Shown: piece after piece, positions 1 to 8,190 of the stretch
How positions within the stretch are numbered: position 1 is the first letter of the stretch
Layout: every line of letters starts with the position of its first letter
Assembly: GCF_035918015.1 (NCBI RefSeq)
Contig: NZ_CP109132.1
Span: 4,402,001 to 4,466,000 of the forward strand
Source: Streptomyces sp. NBC_01754
GTDB lineage: Bacteria > Actinomycetota > Actinomycetes > Streptomycetales > Streptomycetaceae
Direction: 5' to 3'
DNA length: 64,000 nt
Made by a program: the position numbers and the translations under genes
The notes under the pieces: generated by a model
Told to the model about the DNA's origin: nothing
Databases searched by the model: none
Seen by the model: the letters and a program-made list of their open reading frames with translations, nothing else

Positions 1-455
1 TGCTCGGTGTGGAGGGGACCTCCGAAGTCGTTGCACGCGACGATGAACGGCGTGCCGTGGTGCTCCAGCCGGTCGATCGCGTACCAGGAGTCGGCGAGAC
101 GCCGGGTGTCGACGAGGACGACGGCGCCCAGGGTCCCGGAGAAGAGGCGGTCCCACAGGAACCAGAAGCGTTCCTGGCCGGGCGCGCCGAAGAGGTAGAG
201 GACCGAGCGCGCGTCGAGTGAGATGCGCCCGAAGTCGAAGGCGACCGTGGTGGACGTCTTGGACTGCACACCGTCGAGGTCGTCCACGGCCTCGCCCGCG
301 CGGGTCATGGTCTCCTCCGTGTTGAGCGGACGGATCTCGCTCACGGAACGCACCATGGTGGTCTTGCCGACCCCGAAGCCGCCGACCACGACGATCTTCA
401 GTCCGTTGTCGGCCGTCGCCCGCAGGGCGGCACGGTCAGAGATTGCGGAGTCCAA
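1..455 (-). CDS. cvnD: Conservon GTP-binding protein CvnD, 3' end outside the window
   Basis: Small Ras-like GTPase of a Streptomyces conservon, proposed to work at the membrane with the kinase-like CvnA, the roadblock protein CvnB and CvnC. The P-loop is visible about 20 residues in (VVVGGFGVGKTT), followed by the switch region and a FGAPGQERF motif typical of this family. The start is taken as TTG at 455, which gives MDSAISDRAALRATADNG and overlaps the end of cvnC by 20 bases; no ATG or GTG is available in frame nearby. The gene runs off the left edge, so the last part (NKxD region onward) is not seen. Family assignment is secure; the signal handled by this conservon is unknown. Confidence 0.9.
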   Translation of the reverse strand, partial: MDSAISDRAALRATADNGLKIVVVGGFGVGKTTMVRSVSEIRPLNTEETMTRAGEAVDDLDGVQSKTSTTVAFDFGRISLDARSVLYLFGAPGQERFWFLWDRLFSGTLGAVVLVDTRRLADSWYAIDRLEHHGTPFIVACNDFGGPLHTE

Positions 456-807
456 CGAGCACCTGTTCCAGGGTGTCGGTGTCGGGGAGCCGGTCCGCGA
501 CACGGGTGTTACGGGGATGTCGGGCGCTGATCCGGCCGGTGTCGAGCAGGTCGCAGAGCATGATGCGGACGATGCCGACGGGCAGGTTCAGGGTGGCCGA
601 GATCTCGACGACGGCGGTGGGGCGTTCGCACATCCGCAGGATCGCGGCGTGTTCCGACTGCATCCCGGGCACCGGGTCGCACTCGGCGACGACGAGGGTC
701 ACCAGGTCGAACGCGTCCGAGCCGGACCCGCTGCGGCCACCGGTGAGGGTGTACAGCCGGTCCGGGTCGTCGTCGCGCCCGGGGCGGGGTCGCGGCGCCG
801 CCGTCAT
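436..807 (-). CDS. cvnC: Conservon DUF742 protein CvnC
   Basis: Cytoplasmic protein of 123 residues, DUF742 family, third gene of a cvnABCD conservon. It starts at 807, overlapping the end of cvnB by 4 bases, and its end overlaps the proposed start of cvnD, so all four genes are translationally coupled. The middle carries the family's winged-helix-like signature (LYTLTGGRSG, then LCDLLDTGRI). In the conservon studied in S. coelicolor the four proteins form a heterotrimeric-G-protein-like membrane complex; a role for CvnC in that complex is inferred by family. Confidence 0.92.
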   Translation of the reverse strand: MTAAPRPRPGRDDDPDRLYTLTGGRSGSGSDAFDLVTLVVAECDPVPGMQSEHAAILRMCERPTAVVEISATLNLPVGIVRIMLCDLLDTGRISARHPRNTRVADRLPDTDTLEQVLVGLRNL

Positions 808-1250
808 ACGTTCGCGGTTTCCGTGGCCCGGGCCACCGCGTCGGTCCCGTCCGGCGTACGCGGCGGGGCCACCAGGTGCTCGCCGAGCTGCTCGACGAGC
901 TCGCTCATGTTGTGGCCGACGAGGCCGACGTCGGAGTCCTCCGCGGCGACGACCGCCAGATGGGCGCCCGCTCCCGCCTCGACGATGAACAGCACACCGC
1001 CGTAGAACTCGGCCATCGCCGACCGCACTCCGCCACTGCCGTCACCGAACTCCACGGACGCGCCGTGCGACAGGCTCTGGATACCGGCGGAGATCGCGGC
1101 GAGCTGGTCGGCCTGGTCGACGGAGAGCTCGGGGGTACGGCACAGCTTCAGTCCGTCCCGGGACAGGACCAGGGCGTGACGGGTGCCGGGGGTGCGTTCC
1201 AGCAGGCCCTCCAGCAGCCAGTTGAGCTTCTCGTCGGTGGTCGCGGTCAT
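804..1250 (-). CDS. cvnB: Conservon roadblock/LC7 protein CvnB
   Basis: Roadblock/LC7-domain protein of 148 residues. Such proteins act as partners or GTPase-activating factors of small GTPases (MglB is the best known bacterial example). The fold signature runs from LNWLLEGLLERTPGTRHALVLSRDGL through the central LAAISAGIQSLS helix to MAEFYGGVLFIVEAGAGA. The ATG at 1250 overlaps the cvnA stop by 4 bases (ATGA), so it is co-translated with the kinase gene. Partner and role are inferred from conserved conservon order. Confidence 0.93.
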   Translation of the reverse strand: MTATTDEKLNWLLEGLLERTPGTRHALVLSRDGLKLCRTPELSVDQADQLAAISAGIQSLSHGASVEFGDGSGGVRSAMAEFYGGVLFIVEAGAGAHLAVVAAEDSDVGLVGHNMSELVEQLGEHLVAPPRTPDGTDAVARATETANV

Positions 1251-2785
1251 CGGGTGTTGCCTTCCGGGTGCGAGGAGTTGGCCCGGACCGCCTGACTGAA
1301 GGTGCTGAAGCGTGCCGCCTGCACCTTCGGGTCGGTGGTACGGGGCCGGGGGGAATCGGCTCCGCCGGTGTGGGCGTCGCCGTGACGGGCTTCGGCGGCG
1401 GCGAGGGTGCGGCCGCGGCGGCGCTTGGGCAGGCCGCTCTCACCGAACTGGGGTACGGAGCCGGTGGACTCGGAGGCGTTCTTCGACGCGGGGGCGTCGC
1501 CGGTCGCGGGGCGCGAGGGGGCCGGTTCCGGGGCGTCGTGTTCCGGCGCGCCGGGCACGGCCTTCACGGCTCCCTGGGATCCGGCCTCCTGGCCTTGGGC
1601 CGTGGCATGGACCGGCTCGGGCTCGGGGCGGCCGGCGGCGGCCGGGAGGGGTGCGGAGGGCGTCCGGGAGATGAGTTCCTGCGGCAGCATCATCAGCGCG
1701 CCGGTGCCCCCGCGCGCCGACGGCCGGAAGGAGACGGTCAGACCGTGCTTGCGGGCCAGCCGGCCGACCACGGCCAGGCCGAGCCGCGTACCGGAGAGGC
1801 CGATGAGGTCCTGGGCGTCGAGGGCCGACACGGCCCGTTCGGCGCGGCGCAGTTGCACGTCGCTCATCACCAGCCCGCTGTCCTCTACCGTGACGACGAC
1901 GCCGGCCGGGACCTCTTCGACGTACACGTGCACCTCGGCGCTGGGCGGCGAGAAGTTGGCGGCGTTGTCGAGGAGTTCCGCCAGGGCGTGCATGACCCCC
2001 TCGGCGGCGTGCCCCGCGATCGCCACCTCGCTGGTGGAGTGCAGCCGGATGCGCTGGTAGCCGGCGATGCGGCCCATCGCGCCCCGGAGGATCGACTCCA
2101 TCACGATCGGCTTCGCCCAACGGCGCCCGGAACGCGCTCCGGTCAGCACGGCGACGGAGTCGGCGAGCCGGCCCGCCTGCGCGGTCCGGTGGTCCAGATA
2201 CAGAAGGTCGCCGAGCACCTCCTCGGCGGTGTGCCGGTGTTCCATCTCCCGCAGGTCGGCCAGCATGCCGGTGGCCAGCGCCTGCATGCGGCCCGCGGCG
2301 TTGGCACAGGCGGAGACGGCGGCGGAGCGCTCGCTCTCACTGCGCCGGACACGTTCGGTGAGGCGCGCGTTCTCGGCGGTCAGCCGGACGGTCTGCTCCT
2401 TCGCCTCGGCCTTCACCCGGGCGAGTTGCTCGGAGGACTCGGCGGTGGTCCGGGAGGTCTCGGCGCCGACGACCGCCCGGATGCGGGCGGTCTCCGCCGT
2501 GAAGCGCTGGGCCTCGGCGGCGGAGGTGGAGACGAGGCGCGCGATCTCGGCGGAGGAGCGTTCGGCGTCGGCGGCCCGTAGCGCACGCAGGGCGCGTGTG
2601 GTGCCGAGTGTGTGGACGGTGACGGCCACGGCGGCACACAGCAGTACGGCGGTGGCGCCCGCTCCCCAGGCCAGTGGGGTCCGGACCGAGGATGGCGCGG
2701 CGGCGGTGGCCCACAGGCACAAGGGCCCGGTGACGGCTGCCGAGACCAGCAGGGCGAGTGCGGTCGGCCGGAATGATGAGCGCAA
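1247..2785 (-). CDS. cvnA: Conservon sensor histidine-kinase-like protein CvnA
   Basis: Membrane sensor kinase-like protein of 512 residues that opens the conservon. Two N-terminal membrane helices lie at about residues 8-28 and 36-58, followed by a long Ala/Glu/Arg coiled coil (about 65-160) and a HATPase_c domain (about 245-365) with a visible N-box (ALAELLDNAANFSPP) and a G-box near TRLGLAVVGRLA. The C-terminal 140 residues are Pro/Ala-rich and disordered. The dimerisation helix has HRTAQAGRLADSVAVLTG rather than a clear phospho-acceptor motif, as is usual for conservon CvnA proteins. The start is TTG at 2785 with GAGGA about 6 bases upstream. Confidence 0.9.
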   Translation of the reverse strand: MRSSFRPTALALLVSAAVTGPLCLWATAAAPSSVRTPLAWGAGATAVLLCAAVAVTVHTLGTTRALRALRAADAERSSAEIARLVSTSAAEAQRFTAETARIRAVVGAETSRTTAESSEQLARVKAEAKEQTVRLTAENARLTERVRRSESERSAAVSACANAAGRMQALATGMLADLREMEHRHTAEEVLGDLLYLDHRTAQAGRLADSVAVLTGARSGRRWAKPIVMESILRGAMGRIAGYQRIRLHSTSEVAIAGHAAEGVMHALAELLDNAANFSPPSAEVHVYVEEVPAGVVVTVEDSGLVMSDVQLRRAERAVSALDAQDLIGLSGTRLGLAVVGRLARKHGLTVSFRPSARGGTGALMMLPQELISRTPSAPLPAAAGRPEPEPVHATAQGQEAGSQGAVKAVPGAPEHDAPEPAPSRPATGDAPASKNASESTGSVPQFGESGLPKRRRGRTLAAAEARHGDAHTGGADSPRPRTTDPKVQAARFSTFSQAVRANSSHPEGNTR

Positions 2786-3216
2786 TCGGAGTCCTCGGGG
2801 CGGAGGGTTCAGGGCAGGGTGATCCGGGCATTTCCGTGCGGACGTGATGAAGGGGCCGCAACTGGAATTGATTGTTCCCGATCAAGTCAGCGCAACTATA
2901 GGCGAATTGGTGAGTCTATTGGAGATTCCTTGTGGTGGCTTCTGTTTGAAGTCTTCGTCTTGGGGGTGCGGGCGGCAGGCTCCCCGGTGCGGTTCCTCCC
3001 AGGAACAGCCGGGTGTGTGGAGTGAAGCAGTGGTGAATATGGCGATATGTCGTCTGTGTCGAGCGGGATTTATCACGATCGTCGCCTGAGAACGGGTGGG
3101 CCGCTAATGTGAGCGCTCCGGTGCAGCCGACTCCCAGGTCGAGGCACTGCCGTATGACACGCTGCGTGCGCCTTGAGGGGAGGTGCCGCAGGCCCCGACG
3201 GAGGACGCAGACAACC
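2786..3216. other. Intergenic region between divergent cvnA and LCP genes
   Basis: This 431-base stretch separates two divergent genes and must hold both promoters. It contains the most AT-rich segment of the left part of the window (about 2865-2960). I saw no open frame with Streptomyces codon bias and no convincing terminator or palindrome. Promoter hexamers cannot be assigned with confidence. Confidence 0.5.
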
Positions 3217-5019
3217 GTGGACGCGCAAGGCCGTGGGCGGGACGAGGGAATCGACCCCGCAGACCAGTGGGTACTCAATCCGGACACCGGCGATTACGAA
3301 CTGCGACTGACCCCTCTCCCAGGGCGAGCGGCGGACTCGTCCGGACCGTCTGCCTCCGCTTCCCCCGGGTCCAGAGCCGGCGCGTCCGTTCCCCGCCGCC
3401 GGGACGCCCCCGGGGCCCCCCCGTCGGACGGACGTGCCTCCGTACCGGGGCAGCGCGGCGGGCGCAGAGGGGGCGCGCGACCGGAACCGGACTCACCACC
3501 GGAACCGCGGCCGGGCGGCCGGGCGGCCGGGCGGGGCGCCGCGTCCGCGGCGGGGCGCCGCAGGACGAAGTCCAAGAAGTCCAAGAAGTCCAAGAAGAAG
3601 GCACTGGTCTGGACCGGCGGCGTACTGGCGTTCCTGCTGGTGGGCACCGCCACGGCGGGCTACCTGGTGTACCAGCACTTCAACGGCAACATCACCGCCG
3701 TATCCAGCGACGGCGCCGGTACCGGAGGCTTCAGCAAGGACCGGGCCATCAACGTCCTGGTGATAGGGACCGACAAACGGACCGGTAAGGGCAATGAGGG
3801 GTACGGGGACAAGGAGAGCGTGGGCCACGCCGACACGACGATCCTCTTCCACGTCTCCAAGGACCGTACGAACGCGACGGCGCTCAGCATCCCGCGCGAC
3901 CTGATAGCAACGATCCCGGACTGCCCGACCGCGCAGGACGACGGTTCGACGAAGAACATCCCGGGAACCCGGGGCGATCGCTTCAACACGAGCCTCGGGC
4001 AGTTCGACCGGACCCCCAGCTGCACGATGCGCACCGTCACCGAGCTCACCGGCATGGAGGTCGACCACTTCATGGTGGCCGACTTCAACGCCGTCAAGAC
4101 CCTGACCGACGCCGTCGAAGGTGTGGACGTCTGCCTGGCCAAGGACATCAACGACGACAAGTCCCACCTGAACCTCGAGAAGGGTGAACACACCCTCCAG
4201 GGCGAGGAGGCGCTGGCCTTCCTGCGCACGCGGTACTCCGTCGGTTTCGGCAGCGACCTGAGCCGCATCGAGCTCCAGCAGCAGTTCCTGAGTTCGCTGG
4301 TGCGCAAGCTCAAGTCCAACGACACCCTGACCAGTCCCACCAAGATGTGGACGCTGGCGGAGGCGGCCACCAAGGCACTCACCGTCGACGACAAGATCGG
4401 CGACATCAACGAGCTGCGCAAACTGGGCATGGAGCTGGCGTCGGTCGACCCGAAGAACATCACGTTCACCACGGTCCCGGTGGCGGACAACCCGGAGGAC
4501 AAGGCCACGGTGGTCCTACAGGAGAAGAAGGCGCAGCAGGTCTTCTCGATGATGCGCGAGGACGTCTCCTTCACCGAGGTCGCCGCGCAGAAGAAGGCCG
4601 CGGCGAAGGAGAAGGACGCCGCCAAGCTGAAGGGTGAGATGGCCGCCCCGGCGGATGTGCGGGTCGACGTCTACAACGGCGGTGCCCCGGGCGGCTCCGC
4701 GCAGAACGCCCTGTACTGGCTCCAGAACGGCCAGGGCGTGCTGAAGTCCACGAACAAGTCGAACGCGCCGAAGCCCGTGAAGAAGACCCAGCTCGTCTAC
4801 GCCCCCAACCAGGCGGACCAGGCCCGCAGGCTGGCCGAGATGATGGGCCTGTCGGCCTCGGCGCTGAAGCCGACGGCGAAGGACGCGGGCGGGACGGACC
4901 CGATGGTGCTGACCCTGGGCCCCGACTTCGTGGAGGCGGGCACCCCGCTCAGCGCCCCGCAGAAGGCCCCGGACGAGATCCAGCGCGTCGAGGGCGACAA
5001 GCAGGTCTGCGCGAAGTAG
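3217..5019 (+). CDS. LytR-CpsA-Psr (LCP) family cell-envelope phosphotransferase
   Basis: LCP proteins transfer undecaprenyl-linked teichoic acid or other glycopolymers to peptidoglycan outside the cell. The 600-residue product has a disordered Pro/Arg-rich cytoplasmic N-terminus, a short tandem KSK repeat, one membrane helix (about residues 129-152), an LCP domain (about 175-330; the conserved Arg/Asp-rich pattern is visible at VIGTDKR, HADTTILFHVS, SIPRDL and LRTRY) and a C-terminal LytR_C domain from about residue 480 (DVRVDVYNGG). The GTG at 3217 is preferred to upstream starts because the sequence before it lacks coding bias and GGAGGA lies upstream. The gene stands alone, divergent from the conservon. 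Confidence 0.92.
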   Translation: MDAQGRGRDEGIDPADQWVLNPDTGDYELRLTPLPGRAADSSGPSASASPGSRAGASVPRRRDAPGAPPSDGRASVPGQRGGRRGGARPEPDSPPEPRPGGRAAGRGAASAAGRRRTKSKKSKKSKKKALVWTGGVLAFLLVGTATAGYLVYQHFNGNITAVSSDGAGTGGFSKDRAINVLVIGTDKRTGKGNEGYGDKESVGHADTTILFHVSKDRTNATALSIPRDLIATIPDCPTAQDDGSTKNIPGTRGDRFNTSLGQFDRTPSCTMRTVTELTGMEVDHFMVADFNAVKTLTDAVEGVDVCLAKDINDDKSHLNLEKGEHTLQGEEALAFLRTRYSVGFGSDLSRIELQQQFLSSLVRKLKSNDTLTSPTKMWTLAEAATKALTVDDKIGDINELRKLGMELASVDPKNITFTTVPVADNPEDKATVVLQEKKAQQVFSMMREDVSFTEVAAQKKAAAKEKDAAKLKGEMAAPADVRVDVYNGGAPGGSAQNALYWLQNGQGVLKSTNKSNAPKPVKKTQLVYAPNQADQARRLAEMMGLSASALKPTAKDAGGTDPMVLTLGPDFVEAGTPLSAPQKAPDEIQRVEGDKQVCAK

Positions 5020-5042
5020 CCGCCCACCGGCGTCGGTGGCGG
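5020..5042 (+). terminator. Hairpin terminator after the LCP gene
   Basis: Inverted repeat CCGCCCACCG / CGGTGGCGG with a 4-base loop starts within two bases of the stop codon and has one bulge. As is common in Streptomyces, no U-tract follows. Confidence 0.6.
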
Positions 5043-5127
5043 TGGTGTCGTTCGAGCTGGTCATGATGTCCCCGCCGGAATCACGGGTGTGGGTGTCACC
5101 CGGATCGAACGCCCGTGCCCGGGGCGT

Positions 5128-6015
5128 TCATTGCCCGTCCCAGACGACGATCTCCCGGGCCAGTTCGAGCAGGGCGGGCAGAGCCGGATGTGCCGGGCCG
5201 TCCCGCCGGGCCAGCAGGACCGGCAGTGGCGGCGCGTCCGCCAGCGGCCGGTAGACGACCCCGGGGTGCGGATGCATGCCGGCGGTGGAACTGCCGGAGA
5301 CCCCGGCACCCCGGCCGGCGGCGATGGCGGTCAGCCAGTCGTCGGTGTTGGCGACGGTGAGCGTGGCGGCGGGCCGGGCGTCCGGGGGCCACAGATCGAG
5401 CGTGGTGGTCCCCGAGACGGTGTTCAGGACGACGGCACCGGCCGTCAGATCGGCCAGCTCGAGCGAGGCGCGCGCGGCGAGCGGCCCGTCGGCGGCGACG
5501 GCGGCCACCCGGCCCTCCGTGTACAGCACCTCGGTGAGGATCCCCGGGGTGTCCACCGGCCCCCGCAGCACCGCCGCGTCGACCTCCCCACGGGCGAGCC
5601 CGGCCGTGCGGTCGTCGATGCGCCGCAGCTCCAGCGGGGTGCGCGGACACCGCTTCTGCCAGGTGCGCAGCAGCGGTGTGGTGTACGGGCCGAGCGCCGA
5701 CCAGGCGTGCCCGAGCCGCAGCGGCCGGGGGTGCGGCGGGCCGGGGGCGACGGCCTCGTCGAAGGCGCCGACCGCGAGGGCCGCCTTGTCCCGGAAGGCG
5801 GTGCCCTCGGGGGTGAGCGCGAGGTGGTGGGTGGAGCGGTCCACCAGCCGTACGCCGAGACGGGCCTCCAGCGCGGCGAGCGTGCGGGAGACGACGGGCT
5901 GGCTCAGACGCAGCCGGGCGGCCGCCCGCGTGACGCTGCCCTCTTGCGCCACGGCCAGGAAGGCCCGCAGATGTCTGATCTCGATACCGCGGGCGGAGCT
6001 GTGGGGGGTGCTCAT
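5128..6015 (-). CDS. LysR-family transcriptional regulator
   Basis: DNA-binding regulator of 295 residues with the standard LysR layout: N-terminal winged HTH (about residues 9-66, with EIRHLRAFLAVAQEGSVTRA and LSQPVVSRTLAALE) and a periplasmic-binding-like effector domain. It lies divergent from the EamA-family transporter gene at 6174, the usual arrangement for a LysR protein that controls the neighbouring gene. The start at 6015 (MSTPHSSARG) fits family length; an in-frame ATG at 6048 is possible. No strong Shine-Dalgarno is visible for either. The effector is unknown. Confidence 0.88.
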   Translation of the reverse strand: MSTPHSSARGIEIRHLRAFLAVAQEGSVTRAAARLRLSQPVVSRTLAALEARLGVRLVDRSTHHLALTPEGTAFRDKAALAVGAFDEAVAPGPPHPRPLRLGHAWSALGPYTTPLLRTWQKRCPRTPLELRRIDDRTAGLARGEVDAAVLRGPVDTPGILTEVLYTEGRVAAVAADGPLAARASLELADLTAGAVVLNTVSGTTTLDLWPPDARPAATLTVANTDDWLTAIAAGRGAGVSGSSTAGMHPHPGVVYRPLADAPPLPVLLARRDGPAHPALPALLELAREIVVWDGQ

Positions 6016-6173
6016 GTGTTCGGAGCATAACCCGAGGGCACGAGGCATTTCACTTGGCGCGCGCCGGTCCTTACCGTGTCCTGTGTCCCTTGTGTCCCTC
6101 TCGCGGCCCGGGGCCCCTCCGTAACCACCGGCCCGGCCGCCCCGGCCCGCGTCCCGAAAGGTCCAGGTCCCCA

Positions 6174-7238
6174 GTGAACGACTCGCGCAGTGCCGTCGAG
6201 GCGGCGGCCGTCGGTGTACCCGAGGCGGTGGCCGCGCTCGACGGCGCGGGCCAGGGCGGTACGGGCCGCGGCGGTACGGGCCGCCCCGGCACCCGCCGGA
6301 CGGCGCTGGGGCCGGTCGCCCTGGTGGTCGCGGGCGGCCTCTCCGTGCAGTTCGGGGCGGCGGTCGCGGTCCTGCTGATGCCGAAGGCGGGCGCGCTGGG
6401 CGTGGTCACGCTCCGCCTGGCCGCCGCCGCGCTCGTGCTGCTGGCCGTCTGCCGGCCCACGCTGCGGGGCCACTCGCGGGCGGACTGGGGCACGGTGGTC
6501 GCGTTCGGCGTCGCGATGTGCGGCATGAACACGCTCTTCTACCAGGCCGCCGACCGCATCCCGCTGGGCGCGGCCGTCACCCTGGAGGTGCTGGGCCCGC
6601 TGGTCCTGTCCGTCGTGGCGTCCCGCCGTCTGGTCAACCTGGTCTGGGCGGGGCTCGCGCTCGTCGGGGTCGTCCTGCTCAGCGGGATGGCGTCGCCCCT
6701 GTTCGGGCGGGGCCGGGAACTCGGGGAAGGGTTCGACCGGCTGGATCCGGTCGGCGCCGCGTTCGCCCTGGCGGCGGGCGCGATGTGGGCGGCGTACATC
6801 GTCTTCAGCGCCCGCACCGGCCGCCGCTTCCCGCAGGCGGACGGGCTGGCCCTCGCGATGGGGGTGGCGGCGGCCCTGTCGCTGCCGCTGGGCATCATGG
6901 AATCCGGTTCGAAGCTGGTGGTCCCCTCCACCCTGGGGCTGGGCGCGGCCGTGGCCCTGCTGAGCTCGGTCCTCCCGTACACCCTGGAGCTCATGGCCCT
7001 GCGCCGGCTCCCGGCACCGACCTTCGCGGTCCTGATGAGCCTGGAACCGGCGATCGCGGCCATGGCCGGCTTCCTGATCCTCGACCAGGCCCTCTCCACG
7101 ACCGACGCCCTGGCCATCGCCCTGGTCGTCGGCGCCAGCGTCGGCGCGGTGCGGGCGACGGCCCGCCGGGGCACGATGGAGGAGGGGCCGAAGCGAGTGG
7201 GAAGGAGGCCTGTCCGTGGGAAACGAGAAGGCCACTGA
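6174..7238 (+). CDS. EamA/DMT-superfamily transporter
   Basis: Drug/metabolite-transporter superfamily permease of 354 residues with ten predicted membrane helices in two EamA repeats (about residues 45-175 and 190-325). It probably exports a small metabolite or amino acid, as RhtA/YdcZ-type proteins do; the substrate cannot be read from sequence. The N-terminal 45 residues are a Gly/Thr-rich cytoplasmic extension with repeated GGTGR units. The GTG at 6174 is chosen because the upstream extension lacks coding bias. It is divergent from the LysR gene, which probably regulates it. Confidence 0.88.
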   Translation: MNDSRSAVEAAAVGVPEAVAALDGAGQGGTGRGGTGRPGTRRTALGPVALVVAGGLSVQFGAAVAVLLMPKAGALGVVTLRLAAAALVLLAVCRPTLRGHSRADWGTVVAFGVAMCGMNTLFYQAADRIPLGAAVTLEVLGPLVLSVVASRRLVNLVWAGLALVGVVLLSGMASPLFGRGRELGEGFDRLDPVGAAFALAAGAMWAAYIVFSARTGRRFPQADGLALAMGVAAALSLPLGIMESGSKLVVPSTLGLGAAVALLSSVLPYTLELMALRRLPAPTFAVLMSLEPAIAAMAGFLILDQALSTTDALAIALVVGASVGAVRATARRGTMEEGPKRVGRRPVRGKREGH

Positions 7239-7398
7239 CGCGTACGACGGCCGTAGGTACGACGGTCTGTACGCGCGCACTCCCTCACAGGCCGAGGGCG
7301 AACGCGACGACGCCGCGGAGCGCGGCCGGGCGGCCGAGACGCACCCTGACACGCCCAGGACCCAGCCGTCCCAGGCGGAGGGCGAACGCGGGGACTGA
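7216..7398 (+). CDS. Small hydrophilic protein with two PSQAEGER repeats
   Basis: Putative 60-residue charged protein. The GTG start overlaps the end of the transporter gene by 23 bases and is preceded by a very strong ribosome-binding site (AAGGAGG, 7 bases upstream). The product carries two copies of PSQAEGER(D/G)D, near residues 23 and 51, separated by an acidic/basic linker. No domain, signal peptide or membrane segment is visible. Translational coupling with the exporter is likely if it is real. Function unknown. Confidence 0.5.
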   Translation: MGNEKATDAYDGRRYDGLYARTPSQAEGERDDAAERGRAAETHPDTPRTQPSQAEGERGD

Positions 7399-8190
7399 GC
7401 CCTCGTCGTCGTCCGTCCCGGGCCCGGGAGGATCCACGGGACAGGACCTGAGGTACACCGCCGCGCGTCGGAGCACCGGTGACGAGGCGACCGGCCCGGC
7501 AGCGGTCGTGCGGACCGCCGCCGGGCCGACCGTGGGCGTACGGACCCACGTACGGACCCGGTGCCACCGCGTGTGGGCGAGGCCGTCCCGCGCTCCACCG
7601 TGCGTGTCTGAGGCCGTCCCGCGTCGCCGTGTGCGTACTGGTAACCACGGCTATCACAACACGGCGAATGTGGCGGAGCGTCCGGCCCGCGGTGCAACGC
7701 GGGCCTACTCGAAGACCCTAAAAATCATTCGGGAAGGTACGCCCTCTGCGTGCCCCCGGAACCGATACACAAGTCTTGAGCATTGCTCGCGATGAGGACA
7801 TCGTCACTACGTCCAAGCCGGCGTCGACAGGTGGCTCGCGCACGTCGTGGCCACTAGCCGCGGGCACTACGCGGAACCCGGCCATCCGGCAAACCGCCGC
7901 TGATCTCCTGCCGCTGCTGGTGCTCCCCCACACCGCGCTCGCCCGCCTTGATCCTGACGCTGGCGTAGACAGCTGGCGTTCGCGGGCCGGCTCGCGAACG
8001 CCGACCCGGAGGGATCCGCTGACTTCACCGTGGTTCGCACCAGCGACTTGGGGCGAAATCCCCCTCGGGCCAGGGCGGGCAGCAACGGATCGATCAGCGC
8101 CCACAAGGTTGTCTTCCACGCATGGCCGAGCGCATACGCCCTCCGAGTAGCCGAATCATCACACCGGATGCGGCCAACAAGGGCGCTATG
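7399..8190. other. Gene-poor region with no intact gene
   Basis: Nearly 800 bases without an open frame of convincing codon bias. The only protein-like trace is a possible transposase N-terminus on the minus strand (annotated separately). Base composition is patchy and less GC-rich near 7700-7800 and 8150-8190, consistent with decayed or acquired DNA at the left edge of the accessory island. Confidence 0.45.
7867..8115 (-). pseudogene. Possible remnant of an IS5-like transposase
   Basis: On the minus strand the reading LWALIDPLLPALARGG begins at about 8106. This resembles the opening of IS5/IS1647-type transposases (typically LWxLIEPLLP). Similarity is lost within about 25 residues, with no DDE motifs and no terminal repeats, so at most it is a short decayed fragment. 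Confidence 0.25.

Noticed and set aside
7680..7800. A tRNA gene or tRNA attachment site for the island
   Set aside because: No cloverleaf, T-loop (GTTCGA) or acceptor-stem pairing could be built here or at 14144-14400.
7776..8150. A 124-codon plus-strand frame in the island
   Set aside because: Low coding bias, no ribosome-binding site, and it overlaps the possible transposase relic on the other strand.
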